Assembly: GCF_023100685.1 (NCBI RefSeq)
Contig: NZ_CP090064.1
Coordinates: forward strand, 2,666,001 to 2,730,000
Length of the DNA stretch: 64,000 bases
Direction: 5' to 3'
Origin: Proteus vulgaris
GTDB taxonomy: Bacteria > Pseudomonadota > Gammaproteobacteria > Enterobacterales > Enterobacteriaceae
The notes beneath the pieces are model-generated. The model searched no databases. It had not been told where the DNA came from and worked only from the letters and a program-made list of their open reading frames with translations. Shown piece by piece: positions 1-10,502 of the stretch. A program made the position numbers and the translations under genes. Each line of letters opens with the position of its first letter. The first letter of the stretch is position 1.

Positions 1-524
1 TCTGGTGGCAGGTTTTCCATTAATACCATCACGAGTTGTTTTTCAATTTCTTGAACCACACTCATCATGCGCTTAATCACCTGACCTGTCAGATCTTGGA
101 AATCCTGTGCCATCATAATTTCCAATAACTGACTGTTAGTAAAAGCCGTACTCTCAGGGATATCCCGCAAATAATTGCGGGTATCGGTTACAAGAGAGCG
201 TACATCTTTCAGCTCTTCTGGCTGTTCAAACCATTGGTCCCAACGTTCAGTAAGCTTAGTTGCATCGGCACTTAACGCATCCTGTTTAGGTTGCGCAGCT
301 TCGACACAGTTCAATGTACGCTCAGCTGCCTGAGCGGTCATTTGAGCAACATAATCCAATCGTTCCCTAGCGTCAGGGATGGCTTCTGCTGCTTCGGCTA
401 TTGCTTTATCCAATCCTAATTCTCGCAAACTGTCGCGCAACATCCGCGTCAATTGTCCGATCCGGCTGATAATATCAGATGTCATTTCAATATTATCTTT
501 CGGCATAATTGGATTCCCACTCAT
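1..524 (-). CDS. cheZ: Chemotaxis protein CheZ (C-terminal part outside window)
   Basis: CheZ is the phosphatase that removes phosphate from CheY-P and so resets the flagellar motor signal. The visible 174 codons start at an ATG (522-524) with a GGAG ribosome binding site and match enterobacterial CheZ closely: the segment [18 protein letters not shown] is followed by [28 protein letters not shown], written here in pieces because it is long. The gene begins 9 bases after the cheY stop and ends the chemotaxis operon. The segment near 60-120 encodes the conserved [16 protein letters not shown] helix, which bears the catalytic Asp and Gln of the family. The C-terminal CheY-binding tail is beyond the window edge, so completeness cannot be judged. 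Confidence 0.95.
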   Translation of the reverse strand, partial: MSGNPIMPKDNIEMTSDIISRIGQLTRMLRDSLRELGLDKAIAEAAEAIPDARERLDYVAQMTAQAAERTLNCVEAAQPKQDALSADATKLTERWDQWFEQPEELKDVRSLVTDTRNYLRDIPESTAFTNSQLLEIMMAQDFQDLTGQVIKRMMSVVQEIEKQLVMVLMENLPP

Positions 525-533
525 TGCGACTCC

Positions 534-923
534 TTAGATGCCCAGTTTTTCAAAAATTTTATTTAGTTTTTCTTCAAGAATTGCTGCTGTAAAAGGTTTA
601 ACAACATATCCACTTGCACCGGCTTGCGCTGCTGCAATGATATTTTCTTTTTTAGCTTCAGCGGTCACCATTAATACTGGTGTTGCTGCAAGTCCCGCAT
701 CACTACGAATATTTTTAAGAAGCTCTAGACCATCCATGTTTGGCATGTTCCAGTCTGTTATCACAAAATCAATTGCCGAATTGCGTAATTTAGCTAACGC
801 GTCAGCACCATCTTCTGCTTCTTCTACATTCGTAAATCCTAATTCCTTTAGCAAATTACGAACTATGCGGCGCATTGTTGAAAAATCATCAACCACTAAA
901 AATTTCAGATCCTTACTTGCCAT
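534..923 (-). CDS. cheY: Chemotaxis response regulator CheY
   Basis: CheY is a single-domain response regulator that, when phosphorylated by CheA, binds FliM at the motor switch and changes rotation direction. The 129-residue protein shows every receiver hallmark: acidic pair D12/D13, phosphoacceptor D57 within [10 protein letters not shown], a Thr near 87 in VTAEAKKEN and Lys near 109 in VVKPF. The open frame extends five codons further upstream (to 938), but the internal ATG at 923 has AAGGAG six bases ahead and gives the usual N-terminus MASKDLKF. It lies between cheB and cheZ in the che operon. Confidence 0.97.
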   Translation of the reverse strand: MASKDLKFLVVDDFSTMRRIVRNLLKELGFTNVEEAEDGADALAKLRNSAIDFVITDWNMPNMDGLELLKNIRSDAGLAATPVLMVTAEAKKENIIAAAQAGASGYVVKPFTAAILEEKLNKIFEKLGI

Positions 924-982
924 TGAAAACTCCTTCAAAATATATCGGCAAATTACTGTGTTGCTTTTTAAACTGAACTTAA

Positions 983-2035
983 TCAGATACGCAATGATTG
1001 CGTGCTACTGATTTTCATCAGTACCGCTTTACTCATTGAGCTTATACTTTTCACCTCATCAACTGCGCCTATTTCAACCGCAGCACGAGGCATACCAAAG
1101 ACGACACAACTCGCTTCATCTTGTGCAAAGGTATAACTTCCCGCTTGACGCATTTCTAATAACCCTGCTGCACCATCACTTCCCATCCCAGTTAAAATAA
1201 CGCCAATAGCATTACGCCCCGCATATTTTGCGACTGAACGAAATAGCACATCGACTGAAGGACGATGACGGTTTACTGCTGGTTCTTTATTAATGTGGAT
1301 CTGGTAGTTAGCACCATTACGACGAAGCTCCATGTGATAATCACCCGGCGCAACATACGCATGCCCTGGTAATACACGTTCTCCATCTTCAGCTTCTTTT
1401 ACACTGATTTGGCATAAACGATTTAATCGTTCTGCAAATGAGTGTGTAAACCCTGCTGGCATATGTTGTGTAATCAACACCGCAGGGCTGGTAACGGGTA
1501 ATGGTTCTAGAAAATTACGAATAGCCTCTGTGCCACCAGTTGATGCACCTACAGCAATCAACTTTTCACTCGAAATCATCGGTGTAAATGACAATGATTT
1601 AGAAGGCACGACTTGAACTTCACGCCGACTAATTCGAGCAAGAGCAGCAGCACGAATTTTTTCTGCAATCAGTTCACTATAAGCGAGCATACCTTCACGT
1701 AAACCAAGCTGTGGTTTAGTCACAAAATCAACAGCGCCCAGTTCTAACGCTTTTAACGTTACTTCTGAGCCTTTAGCTGTTAATGATGAAACCATAACGA
1801 CAGGCATCGGTCTTAATCGCATCAGTTTTTCCAAGAAATCAATACCATCCATACGTGGCATTTCAACGTCTAACGTTAATACCTGTGGGTTGTACTTTTT
1901 TATTAAGTCACGAGCCACTATAGGATCTGGTGCACAATCAACAACCTCCATATCACTATGACTGTTGATGATTTCTCGCATGATTTGACGCATTAGCGCC
2001 GAATCATCAACACAGAGTACCGTTATTTTATTCAT
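983..2035 (-). CDS. cheB: Protein-glutamate methylesterase/glutaminase CheB
   Basis: CheB demethylates and deamidates chemoreceptors, opposing CheR during adaptation. The 350-residue protein has an N-terminal receiver domain (about 1-125; acidic D10/D11, phospho-acceptor D56 in [12 protein letters not shown]) and a C-terminal esterase domain (about 155-345) with the nucleophile motif GASTGG, the TQHMP histidine segment and the [11 protein letters not shown] motif. The first bases overlap the end of cheR by 8 bp, indicating translational coupling. Phosphorylation by CheA is expected to activate it. Length and domains are normal for enterobacteria. Confidence 0.97.
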   Translation of the reverse strand: MNKITVLCVDDSALMRQIMREIINSHSDMEVVDCAPDPIVARDLIKKYNPQVLTLDVEMPRMDGIDFLEKLMRLRPMPVVMVSSLTAKGSEVTLKALELGAVDFVTKPQLGLREGMLAYSELIAEKIRAAALARISRREVQVVPSKSLSFTPMISSEKLIAVGASTGGTEAIRNFLEPLPVTSPAVLITQHMPAGFTHSFAERLNRLCQISVKEAEDGERVLPGHAYVAPGDYHMELRRNGANYQIHINKEPAVNRHRPSVDVLFRSVAKYAGRNAIGVILTGMGSDGAAGLLEMRQAGSYTFAQDEASCVVFGMPRAAVEIGAVDEVKSISSMSKAVLMKISSTQSLRI

Positions 2036-2918
2036 AACCTCTCCTTGCTGGTGTCAGCCCGTAAACGGTATGCCCATGCAAGTAGAAATCCTTGCTAAGC
2101 TGGCTTACATTTTCAGAATGCCCAACAAACAGCATTCCGTCTGGTTTAAGTAATGAGGTAAAGCGGTTAAGTAAGGTTTGCTGTGTCGTTTTATCAAAAT
2201 AAATCATGACATTACGACAAAAAATCGCATCAAAACTACCTTCTAAATCCCATTGCTTGTCGAGTAGATTCAAATACTGAAAAGAGACCATCTCGCTGAT
2301 TTGTGGCCTAATTTTCACGTATCCTTCAAAATCGCCGACACCTTTGAGAAAATATTTTTTCAAATATTCATCATTTAATGTTTTAAGCTCTTCTTGTCGG
2401 TAAACACCTTTTCGTGCTTTATCCAACACATTTGTATCGATATCGCTGGCAATAATTTTGGTTTTATAAGGGTTATTCCCAAAAACATCGCGTAAAGTCA
2501 TCGCTATTGAATAAGGTTCTTCTCCAGTAGATGCAGCTGCACACCATACTCGGTAGACGCCTCCGGCTCTTTTTCTGGCATGTTTTGCCAAAATAGGAAA
2601 ATGATGTGCTTCCCTGAAAAATGCAGTGAGATTAGTTGTTAAAGCATTAACAAACTCTTGCCATTCAGGGTTGCGTACATCACTTTTAAGAAACGCAAGA
2701 TAGTCACCAAAGTTATTCATCCGTAATTCACGTAACCTCCTAGTGAGACGGTTATAAACCATCTCCCTTTTGTTGTTAGTCAGCACAATACCTGCCTTTT
2801 GATAAATCAATTGGCATATAGATTGGAACTGATCATCGGACAACATGAACCGTTGGGTAAAAATATCCAACGGTTGAGCAGCGATATCTGATAAGACTTC
2901 AGTAACATTACGTTTCAT
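2028..2918 (-). CDS. cheR: Chemotaxis protein methyltransferase CheR
   Basis: CheR transfers methyl groups from S-adenosylmethionine to glutamates in chemoreceptors. The 296-residue protein has the N-terminal CheR_N helical domain (about 15-75) and a Rossmann methyltransferase domain with the SAM-binding motif [13 protein letters not shown] (about 125-137), the acidic strand IIASDID and the [10 protein letters not shown] motif (about 235-245). It starts 6 bases after the end of the upstream receptor gene and overlaps cheB. In the family CheR docks on the NWETF tail of major receptors; the second receptor in this operon carries that tail and the adjacent one does not. Confidence 0.97.
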   Translation of the reverse strand: MKRNVTEVLSDIAAQPLDIFTQRFMLSDDQFQSICQLIYQKAGIVLTNNKREMVYNRLTRRLRELRMNNFGDYLAFLKSDVRNPEWQEFVNALTTNLTAFFREAHHFPILAKHARKRAGGVYRVWCAAASTGEEPYSIAMTLRDVFGNNPYKTKIIASDIDTNVLDKARKGVYRQEELKTLNDEYLKKYFLKGVGDFEGYVKIRPQISEMVSFQYLNLLDKQWDLEGSFDAIFCRNVMIYFDKTTQQTLLNRFTSLLKPDGMLFVGHSENVSQLSKDFYLHGHTVYGLTPARRGYE

Positions 2919-2924
2919 TGTTTT

Positions 2925-4571
2925 TTAATGGGTCTTTTTAAAAAATGATTTTTTATCTGCTTTTTTCAACCCATTACCTTCTAGGGATGAAGAAGTATTA
3001 TTCTCATCCGTGTCAGGCAACTCGAATGCCGATACAGCATCAACAAGGTTATTAGCCTGATCTTCCAATGCTGCGGCAGCAGATGCTGATTGCTCCACCA
3101 AAGCAGCGTTTTGCTGTGTCACCTGATCCATCTGACTGACTGCATCAGCGACTTGGTGAATACCTCTGCTTTGTTCATCAGAAGCTGAGGCGATTTCTGC
3201 CATTAATTCAGTGACTTTATTTACTGATGTGACGAGTTCCTCCATTGTCTGCCCTGCATTATTAACGAGTTGAGAACCTTGAGAGACTCGTAAAACAGAT
3301 TCATCAATCAATAATTTGATTTCTTTTGCAGCATCAGCACTACGTTGAGCAAGATTACGAACTTCTCCAGCGACAACAGAGAATCCTCGTCCTTGTTCGC
3401 CTGCGCGAGCAGCTTCAACAGCCGCATTAAGTGCTAATATATTGGTTTGGAACGCAATACCATCAATCACACTGATAATAGCCCCTATCTTTTGAGAACT
3501 TTGTGTAATCGCATCCATGGTTTCAACAACACTATGCGTAATTTGACCACCACGCATGGCTGTCTCAGAAGCAGATTCTGCGAGCTTACTTGCTTGCAGG
3601 GCGTTATCAGCATTTTGTTTTACCGTTGCTGTTAACTCTTCCATGCTTGCCGCAGTTTCTTCTAATGAAGCAGCTTGTTGTTCAGTTCTTGAGGATAAAT
3701 CCGTATTTCCTTTGGAAATTTCTTGAATGCCAGAATACATAGCGTGGCTGTTATCTCGAACAATACGAATAGAACGCGCTAACTCACCACGCATATCTCG
3801 TAATTGTCTAAACACATCCCCTATTTCGTCATCCGTAAATACAAGAATTTCACGATTTAATTTGCCAGTCGCAACATCATTAAAATAACGGCTTAAACTT
3901 GCGAAAGGTTTAATGATATTAAAACTTAGCCAACGGTGAGCCGCGATTGACACAACAATAATCATCGCTATTGCACCGATAAACATTAAGATAGCGATAG
4001 TATAAGAACGATGTCCTTGCTCTATCGATTCTGTAATTTCTGTCTGCACGTAATTCATATAAGTATTAAATGAATTTTCCATTGCCGTTTGATAACGTTC
4101 CGTTGGTTGATCTAAAAAACCTTGGAAATTATCGTTTTTTAACATGCTATGTAATTCAGTTAATGCACCATATAAAACGCGGTAATCATTTTTCACCGCT
4201 TCAACGATTTCTTTTTCTTCTGTCGGTATTGCCTCTTTATTTATTTCAGCAAGGAAATTTTGAAAATGAGTATTCGCCGTTTCCAGGCGTGAAAGTGCAA
4301 TTGATTCAATAGATTGAATATAATCCGTTGACTGTTCAGTTTTCACTGCGATAGCAACACGATTAATCGCATTACGTGTTTGTATTAAAGATGCCCAACT
4401 TAATCCTAATTCATCTCGCTTAGATGTATCTAAATCAACTCTGGTGATCTGTTCGTTATTCAAATGGATAATTCCTAGCGAAATACCACTAGAAATCACC
4501 TGCATAACGCAAAACATCATCAGTAATAAATATAGACTGGTGGATATCTTTAATTTGCGAAACCTAAACAT
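2925..4571 (-). CDS. Methyl-accepting chemotaxis protein (Tap position, no NWETF tail)
   Basis: Transmembrane chemoreceptor of about 548 residues. An N-terminal membrane helix (about 12-35) is followed by a four-helix periplasmic ligand domain of the Tar/Tsr type, a second membrane helix near 190-215, a HAMP domain and the cytoplasmic signalling hairpin with the invariant tip motif [20 protein letters not shown] (20 residues). The frame opens 12 codons further upstream, but the ATG at 4571 has GAGG seven bases ahead and gives MFRFRKLKIS. The C-terminus is Lys-rich (ending FFKKTH) and lacks the CheR/CheB-docking pentapeptide, as in minor receptors such as E. coli Tap or Trg. The ligand cannot be told from sequence. 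Confidence 0.93.
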   Translation of the reverse strand: MFRFRKLKISTSLYLLLMMFCVMQVISSGISLGIIHLNNEQITRVDLDTSKRDELGLSWASLIQTRNAINRVAIAVKTEQSTDYIQSIESIALSRLETANTHFQNFLAEINKEAIPTEEKEIVEAVKNDYRVLYGALTELHSMLKNDNFQGFLDQPTERYQTAMENSFNTYMNYVQTEITESIEQGHRSYTIAILMFIGAIAMIIVVSIAAHRWLSFNIIKPFASLSRYFNDVATGKLNREILVFTDDEIGDVFRQLRDMRGELARSIRIVRDNSHAMYSGIQEISKGNTDLSSRTEQQAASLEETAASMEELTATVKQNADNALQASKLAESASETAMRGGQITHSVVETMDAITQSSQKIGAIISVIDGIAFQTNILALNAAVEAARAGEQGRGFSVVAGEVRNLAQRSADAAKEIKLLIDESVLRVSQGSQLVNNAGQTMEELVTSVNKVTELMAEIASASDEQSRGIHQVADAVSQMDQVTQQNAALVEQSASAAAALEDQANNLVDAVSAFELPDTDENNTSSSLEGNGLKKADKKSFFKKTH

Positions 4572-4630
4572 GCCTTCACCTCGTTTAAAGCGGTGGTAAA
4601 AAGCCACCGCTTGTCAGCCACTTGTTGTTG

Positions 4631-6337
4631 TTAGAAAGTTTCCCAGTTAGCGGGATCTTCAACACTGCTGCTCTTTTTCTTTTCTGAGGTTCCTGGTTTT
4701 ATAAGTGGAGCAGCGGCTTTAACTACAGGGGTTGCATCCGATTCCTTTCTTTCTAGCGTTTTTTCTTCCTGACCCGGTAATTTGAAGATTGAAACTAAGC
4801 GGGTTAATGCAACTGCTTGATCTTCAAGACCAGCAGCAGCGGCTGCAGATTGTTCTACTAAAGAGGCATTTTGCTGAGTGACACGATCCATTTCAGATAC
4901 CGCAAGGCCAACTTGTGAAATACCTCGGCTTTGCTCATCTGATGCAGAAGCGATTTCGCCCATAATGTCAGTAACTCGAGTTACAGAGTCCACAATACGC
5001 GTCATCGTCTCACCCGCACTTTCAACAAGCACAGAGCCTGTTTCAGTACGGCTTACAGAATCTTCAATCAGTGTTTTTATTTCTTTAGCAGCTTCTGCAC
5101 TTCTCTGTGCAAGGTTACGAACTTCACCGGCAACTACCGCAAATCCGCGACCATGCTCACCGGCTCTTGCTGCTTCAACGGCTGCATTCAGTGCCAAAAT
5201 ATTGGTCTGGAATGCAATACCATCGATAACGGCAGTAATATCGGTGATTTTCTGAGAACTTCCGGCTATGTCGTGCATTGTTTGCACCACATTAGCAACA
5301 ACTTTTCCGCCTTGACGGGCGATATCTGAGGCATCGTTGGCAAGGTTACTTGCTTGACGAGCGTTATCTGCGTTCTGTTTTACCGTTGCAGTTAACTGTT
5401 CCATGCTTGCCGCAGTTTCTTCTAGTGAAGCCACTTGCTCTTCGGTACGTGCAGACAGATCATTATTTCCAGCTGCAATTTCACTCGTGCTGTTATAAAT
5501 ATTTTCTGTGCTCTGATAGACTCCACGAACAGTTTGAATAAGCTCTTGTTGCATATGCTTTAAGCCATTCGCTAACAAGCTCATTTCATTACGGCCATTC
5601 ACTTCAATATTTGGACGTAAGTCCCCTTCGGAGAAGGTTTTAATACTTAATAGAAGTGAATTTAATGGTCTAATCAAGGCATTACGTAACGCAAACCAGC
5701 ATAAAATTAATGCAGAGATAACGATAATGGCTAAAACAACCATTGTGATAACAGTACGTTGGTGAGAGGCTTCTAATGCCACGTTTAATTCATCATTAAA
5801 CTTCTCATTACGCATAACGTAGGCAAGATATTCTTTATAAAAAGCATCTTGATAACCTGTCGTTGGTTGCTCAAAAAAGTCTTTTAAATTATTATCTTGA
5901 AGTAAAATTTCCAATTGATTTAATGCAGAGAAATATTCGATAAAACGCCCTTTTAGGCTACGAACATCATCTTCTGAGTGAACTTGATAAGCAGTAATAT
6001 TCTTTTCAAATTCTTTAAATTTCTCATCTGCACGAGACATATTTTTACGAGCAAGACCCGTGAGATAGTCAACAGAAAGAGAATCATCCACATTCAGGTT
6101 TTTATCTTGTAATAAAAAGCTAATCGCAGCACGATTAATATTATTACGAGCTTGGAGTAAGTTAGCCCAACTTTCGTCTAGGCGCTCACGTTGATCCTGT
6201 ATTATCAGTGTTTTATTCAGGTCATTTCTTGTCTCAATAATATTTGAGTAAAAAACTCCCCCGGAGATAAATTGCAAAACACCAAACAACAGAAGAATGG
6301 ATAATAATCCAGTCACTATTTTCATTCGGCTAAACAT
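4631..6337 (-). CDS. Methyl-accepting chemotaxis protein (Tar/Tsr type, NWETF tail)
   Basis: Full-length chemoreceptor of 568 residues with N-terminal membrane helix (about 6-28), periplasmic ligand domain, second membrane helix (about 193-217), HAMP linker and methylation/signalling helices. The tip motif [20 protein letters not shown] is intact. The last five residues are NWETF, the docking site for CheR and CheB, marking it as a major receptor. The arrangement cheW-receptor-receptor-cheR equals tar-tap in E. coli, so this occupies the tar position, but Tar versus Tsr ligand specificity cannot be fixed. A consensus sigma-28 promoter lies about 40 bp upstream. Confidence 0.95.
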   Translation of the reverse strand: MFSRMKIVTGLLSILLLFGVLQFISGGVFYSNIIETRNDLNKTLIIQDQRERLDESWANLLQARNNINRAAISFLLQDKNLNVDDSLSVDYLTGLARKNMSRADEKFKEFEKNITAYQVHSEDDVRSLKGRFIEYFSALNQLEILLQDNNLKDFFEQPTTGYQDAFYKEYLAYVMRNEKFNDELNVALEASHQRTVITMVVLAIIVISALILCWFALRNALIRPLNSLLLSIKTFSEGDLRPNIEVNGRNEMSLLANGLKHMQQELIQTVRGVYQSTENIYNSTSEIAAGNNDLSARTEEQVASLEETAASMEQLTATVKQNADNARQASNLANDASDIARQGGKVVANVVQTMHDIAGSSQKITDITAVIDGIAFQTNILALNAAVEAARAGEHGRGFAVVAGEVRNLAQRSAEAAKEIKTLIEDSVSRTETGSVLVESAGETMTRIVDSVTRVTDIMGEIASASDEQSRGISQVGLAVSEMDRVTQQNASLVEQSAAAAAGLEDQAVALTRLVSIFKLPGQEEKTLERKESDATPVVKAAAPLIKPGTSEKKKSSSVEDPANWETF

Positions 6338-6373
6338 AGTTTCCCTTTTTTATAATAAATGGTAATGAGCAAG

Positions 6374-6400
6374 TTATCGGCAGACTTAAGAGAAACTTTA
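6374..6400 (-). promoter_or_regulatory. Sigma-28 (FliA) promoter for the receptor/che operon
   Basis: On the minus strand the sequence reads TAAA, 15 bases, GCCGATAA, identical to the enterobacterial FliA consensus with its usual 15-bp spacing. It sits 37 bp upstream of the ATG of the NWETF receptor gene. This makes the receptor-cheRBYZ segment a class 3 flagellar transcription unit that depends on fliA. Confidence 0.85.
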
Positions 6401-6721
6401 TAGGTTTCATTTCGTCTTAGTCACGTTTTTGCCCCATTAAAAAGCGGTGGTAATACTTGTTTTTAATTAAAATTATAAGTATAAAAAACTTTATATTTAT
6501 TTCCGTCAGTAGAAAAACATTACAACTAGGTGATAGCTACTTATAAATTAATAAATAATAAAATAGAACTTAACTCAAATTATCAGTTCTTTTTTATCTT
6601 TAAATTTACCTTAAAGTTAATTTAATGCTTTAGCACTCGCTAATAAAATAAAAAAGACAGAAATAGCTATTCCGGCAAATTTACCGGAACAGTATTTAGA
6701 TTATTTTTAAAAAATAAAAAC
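6401..6721. other. AT-rich spacer between cheW and receptor gene, with hairpin
   Basis: This non-coding stretch separates the cheW stop from the sigma-28 promoter. It contains a near-perfect 20-bp inverted repeat at 6670-6689 (TTCCGG paired with CCGGAA) shortly after cheW, followed on the minus strand by a loosely T-rich run. It may terminate or protect the 3' end of the motAB-cheAW transcript. No further gene is seen. Confidence 0.5.
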
Positions 6722-7222
6722 TTATTTAGCCTGAATTGTTGCGCTATCAACTAATTCCATTTCTTCGCTGTTGAGCAATTTCTCAATATCAACAAGAATA
6801 AGCATTCTTTCATCTAAAGTGCCTAAACCTGTTAAATATTCTGTAGACATTGTGACCGCAAACTCTGGCGCAGGGCAGATTTGCTCTGGCTTTAGCGTAA
6901 GAACATCAGAAACGCCATCAACAACAATTCCCACAATTCGATTTAATAAGTTAACCACAATAACAACAGTATTGTCATTATAAGTTACACTTTCTTGTGA
7001 AAATTTAATACGCAGATCAACAATCGGAACAATAACGCCCCGTAAATTTGTTACCCCTTTAATAAAGCTAGGTGAATTAGCAATACGAGTAACTTGATCA
7101 TATCCACGAATTTCTTGAACCTTTAAAATATCAATTCCATATTCTTCGTCGCCCAGCGTAAAAATTAGAAATCCTTGTCCAACAGTTTCACCGGATAATT
7201 TCTCGAAATGTTCCGAAGCCAT
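6722..7222 (-). CDS. cheW: Chemotaxis coupling protein CheW
   Basis: CheW is the SH3-fold adaptor that links chemoreceptors to the kinase CheA. The 166-residue protein has the family features: [21 protein letters not shown] in pieces at the N-terminus, the [13 protein letters not shown] motif near residues 60-72 and a VVDGVSDVL segment near 100. Length is normal. It lies 21 bp downstream of cheA and is probably cotranscribed with motAB-cheA. Parts of cheA (its P5 domain) share this fold, but this is a separate full-length gene. Confidence 0.97.
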   Translation of the reverse strand: MASEHFEKLSGETVGQGFLIFTLGDEEYGIDILKVQEIRGYDQVTRIANSPSFIKGVTNLRGVIVPIVDLRIKFSQESVTYNDNTVVIVVNLLNRIVGIVVDGVSDVLTLKPEQICPAPEFAVTMSTEYLTGLGTLDERMLILVDIEKLLNSEEMELVDSATIQAK

Positions 7223-7243
7223 AATCTTATTTTATCCTCACTA

Positions 7244-9418
7244 TTAAATGACTGCGCTTGCAGTTGTATTCTTTTTCTTATTTGTCATTTGTGTATGACT
7301 TAAGCGTTGTAATTCTGGTACATCAAGAATTAAAGCCACACTACCATCGCCCATAATTGTTGCGGCAGAAATACCCGGTACTTTTCGGTAATTGCTTTCT
7401 ATATTTTTAACGACCACTTGATGCTGACCAACTAATTTATCTACCAATAAAGCATAACGGCGTCCGGCACTTTGTACGATAACCGCAATCGCTTGAGTAA
7501 TATCTGTTTGAGCACCTTCAATATTAAAAGTACGATGCAATTCGATGAGAGGTAAATATTCTCCTCTTACTTGCAATAATTTCTCATCACCCGCTAATGG
7601 ATAAATATCATCCTCTTCAGGTTGTAAAGAACTAACTACTGTACCTAATGGCAGAATAAAGACTTCGTCTTGTACTTTAACTGACATGCCATCCAAAATA
7701 GCTAATGTAAGCGGCAGTAAAATACGAATACGAGTCCCTTTGCCCACTTCAAAACTAATTTGAATTTGACCGCCCATCTCTTGGATATTTCGTTTCACAA
7801 CATCCATACCCACACCACGGCCAGAAACATCAGTCACAACTTCTGCGGTTGAGAATCCAGGTGCAAAAATCAGCATAGCAACTTCTTCATTGCTCATATT
7901 TTCAGAAACTGAAAGCCCTGAAGAAATGGCTTTTTTCAAAATCCGTTCGCGGTTTAAACCAGCACCATCATCAGTCACTTCAATACAAATATTGCCGCCT
8001 TGATGTTCAGCAGACAATGTTAATTGTCCTGCTTCTGGCTTGCCAACAGCAACGCGATCTGCTGGCATTTCAATACCATGATCGAGACTATTACGGACTA
8101 AGTGAGTTAGTGGATCGATAATTTTTTCAATTAAACTTTTATCAAGTTCTGTCGAGCTACCAATCATGTTTAGCTCAACTTTTTTATTCATTTTACCTGC
8201 TAAATCACGTACAACTCGAGGGAATCGGCTAAATACATATTCCATTGGCATCATACGAATCGACATCACAGATTCTTGCAGATCACGAGAATTGCGTTGC
8301 AGTTGTGCAATACAACTTAATAAATCGCTGTATATAGACGGTTCAAGGCTATCGCTATGCTGAGCCAACATTGATTGTGTGATAACCAATTCACCGACTA
8401 AGTTGATAAGTTGATCCACTTTTTCAACCGCAACACGAATACTGGTTGATTCTGTTTTAGGAGTTGGTGCAGTAGCGGGTCTTTTAGCAGGTGTCGACAC
8501 TGTCGCAGCTGGTGTTTTAACCGGTTCTGGTGTTATTACTTTTTCAGCAGCAATAGATTGAACAGATGCTGGATGCTCAACTTGGTTTTCAATATGAGCG
8601 CCATCAGCAGATATTTCACTCTCTTCTGATGTCGTAATATGTTCTGCCGTTTCTTCTGTCGCGGTATTTTGTCTAAACGAGATTTGTTCAGGCTCAATCA
8701 CAAAACAGAGTACCGCACTAATATCTTCTTCTGTTGCGGTTGTTTTTAATATTGCCTCAAGACCATGATGTTGTTTTTCAACTTGGCTTACTTCCCCAAG
8801 ATGTTTTAATTCATCAAGCATTAAATCAATATCGGTCTCTTTAAGATCAGACAAAATAATGTGATGGTAATAATGTCCATCAGCAGCCATTTTCGATGTT
8901 TCTTCTACAATGGCGTCATTTTGTACACTTTCAACATCCGATGATGAGGCAGAAGTTTCAGTCTCAGTGACGTGTAAAACTGAAGTTTCAGATCCAGCAA
9001 CGGCCTCAACATGAGGAGCTGATTGTTCTTCTTTTACATCGAGAGCCAGCTGACGCAACTTCTCACAAATATAGTTAAATGTTTCCTCATCAGGTTCTTG
9101 TGAGTTTTTATGTGCATCCAATTGCTGTTGCATAATATCTTTCGCTTCCAGAAACAGGTTAATAATGTCGTCGGTGAGCGCCATCTCATGACGTCTTGCA
9201 CTATCGAGCAAGTTTTCAAGCACATGAGTGGTCTGTTGAAGTTTAACGAAGCCAAATGTTGCAGCTCCTCCTTTTATGGAGTGTGCACTACGGAAAATCG
9301 CATTCATCTGTTCTTGATCTGGATTTTCTGGATCAAGTAACAGTAAATGCTGTTCCATATCAGCTAACAACTCATCTGCTTCATCAAAAAATGTTTGATA
9401 AAACTCAGTAATATCCAT
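7244..9418 (-). CDS. cheA: Chemotaxis sensor kinase CheA
   Basis: CheA autophosphorylates in response to receptors and passes phosphate to CheY and CheB. The 724-residue protein shows P1 (Hpt; phospho-His in FRSAHSIKGGAATFG near residue 48), a P2 CheY-binding segment (about 165-230) flanked by low-complexity Thr/Glu/Pro-rich linkers, P3 dimerisation (about 325-390), P4 ATPase (N box HLVRNSLDHGIE; G boxes DDGAGL and SGRGVGMDVVK) and P5 regulatory domain. It is longer than E. coli CheA (654 residues) mainly through the linker around 235-320. It follows motB after 35 bp. Confidence 0.97.
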   Translation of the reverse strand: MDITEFYQTFFDEADELLADMEQHLLLLDPENPDQEQMNAIFRSAHSIKGGAATFGFVKLQQTTHVLENLLDSARRHEMALTDDIINLFLEAKDIMQQQLDAHKNSQEPDEETFNYICEKLRQLALDVKEEQSAPHVEAVAGSETSVLHVTETETSASSSDVESVQNDAIVEETSKMAADGHYYHHIILSDLKETDIDLMLDELKHLGEVSQVEKQHHGLEAILKTTATEEDISAVLCFVIEPEQISFRQNTATEETAEHITTSEESEISADGAHIENQVEHPASVQSIAAEKVITPEPVKTPAATVSTPAKRPATAPTPKTESTSIRVAVEKVDQLINLVGELVITQSMLAQHSDSLEPSIYSDLLSCIAQLQRNSRDLQESVMSIRMMPMEYVFSRFPRVVRDLAGKMNKKVELNMIGSSTELDKSLIEKIIDPLTHLVRNSLDHGIEMPADRVAVGKPEAGQLTLSAEHQGGNICIEVTDDGAGLNRERILKKAISSGLSVSENMSNEEVAMLIFAPGFSTAEVVTDVSGRGVGMDVVKRNIQEMGGQIQISFEVGKGTRIRILLPLTLAILDGMSVKVQDEVFILPLGTVVSSLQPEEDDIYPLAGDEKLLQVRGEYLPLIELHRTFNIEGAQTDITQAIAVIVQSAGRRYALLVDKLVGQHQVVVKNIESNYRKVPGISAATIMGDGSVALILDVPELQRLSHTQMTNKKKNTTASAVI

Positions 9419-9453
9419 CGTTACTCATTCACCTTTACGCGATTACCAACAAA

Positions 9454-10500
9454 TTAGGGGGCTGTTCCCTGTTTTGTAGTAATATTTGTCGATTGTGATG
9501 GCAAACTTTCCCCAGAAACTCCTGTTTCAACATTTTCCTTTTTTGATTCGGGAAGCTCAGATGCAGAAGACACAGACGACCCCGCCTGTGTATTTGCTGC
9601 TTTTTCTTGTGGGGTTTCTTGCCCTGAAAGTAGAGGCTCAATTTCTGAAGCCTCAGTCACTGTCGGTGCAACCCGCTCATTTTCTTGTACAATTTTTTGT
9701 TCTGCTTGCTTCGTTAAGACCAAAATACTGATCCGTCGGTTAGCTGGAGCAAAACCATCCTCTTTAACTAAATGAACTGTTGATGCCATACCTACAACAC
9801 GCAACACTTTCCACTCACTTAATCCTGCACCAATTAATTCCCGTCGAGAGGCATTAGCGCGATCGGTTGACAATTCCCAGTTACTATATTTAAAAGCGCC
9901 ACTTGCATAAGGAATATCATCGGTATGACCCGATAAACTGATTTTATATGGTGTGTCATTTAAAATAGGGGCAATAGCCGTCAAAATATCCTTCATATAA
10001 GGTTCAACGGTGGCGCTACCAACTCTAAACATAGGGCGATTTGCTTTATCGATAATTTGAATTCGTAGGCCTTCATCCATCATGTCTATTAATAAATGAG
10101 GCTTCAGATCTTTTAATCTAGGATCATTTAAAATGACCTGTTCTAAATTATCTTTTAATCGGCGGAATTGTTGCTTTTCATTGAGCTGTTTATCTTCCTC
10201 GCCTTTTGGCAAGACATCCCCTTCGTTATAGACAGGATCACGCCCTCCTCCAGGAATAGGATTTGTTGCATCTCCACTAAATCGCCCTTTTTCAATCGCG
10301 ACTTTTAACGGTGTACGAAAATATTCTGCTACACGAGTTAATTCTTGTGGACTAGAGATTGAAAGTAACCACATCACAAGAAAGAAAGCCATCATTGCAG
10401 TCATAAAGTCAGCATAAGCTATCTTCCATGCACCACCGTGAGCGTGATGTTGCTTTCTCCCTCGCTTTTTAACTCGAATGATTTGTGAATTACTCTTCAT
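9454..10500 (-). CDS. motB: Flagellar motor stator protein MotB
   Basis: MotB pairs with MotA to form the proton-driven stator and anchors it to peptidoglycan. The 348-residue protein has a basic N-terminal tail, one membrane helix with the proton-carrying Asp in AYADFMTAMMAFFLVMWLL (Asp about residue 31), a periplasmic plug/linker and an OmpA-like peptidoglycan-binding domain (LSGHTDDIPY, then NRRISILVL). The C-terminal 60 residues are a Ser/Thr/Glu-rich extension. It starts 2 bp after motA. Confidence 0.97.
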   Translation of the reverse strand: MKSNSQIIRVKKRGRKQHHAHGGAWKIAYADFMTAMMAFFLVMWLLSISSPQELTRVAEYFRTPLKVAIEKGRFSGDATNPIPGGGRDPVYNEGDVLPKGEEDKQLNEKQQFRRLKDNLEQVILNDPRLKDLKPHLLIDMMDEGLRIQIIDKANRPMFRVGSATVEPYMKDILTAIAPILNDTPYKISLSGHTDDIPYASGAFKYSNWELSTDRANASRRELIGAGLSEWKVLRVVGMASTVHLVKEDGFAPANRRISILVLTKQAEQKIVQENERVAPTVTEASEIEPLLSGQETPQEKAANTQAGSSVSSASELPESKKENVETGVSGESLPSQSTNITTKQGTAP

Positions 10501-10502
10501 AA

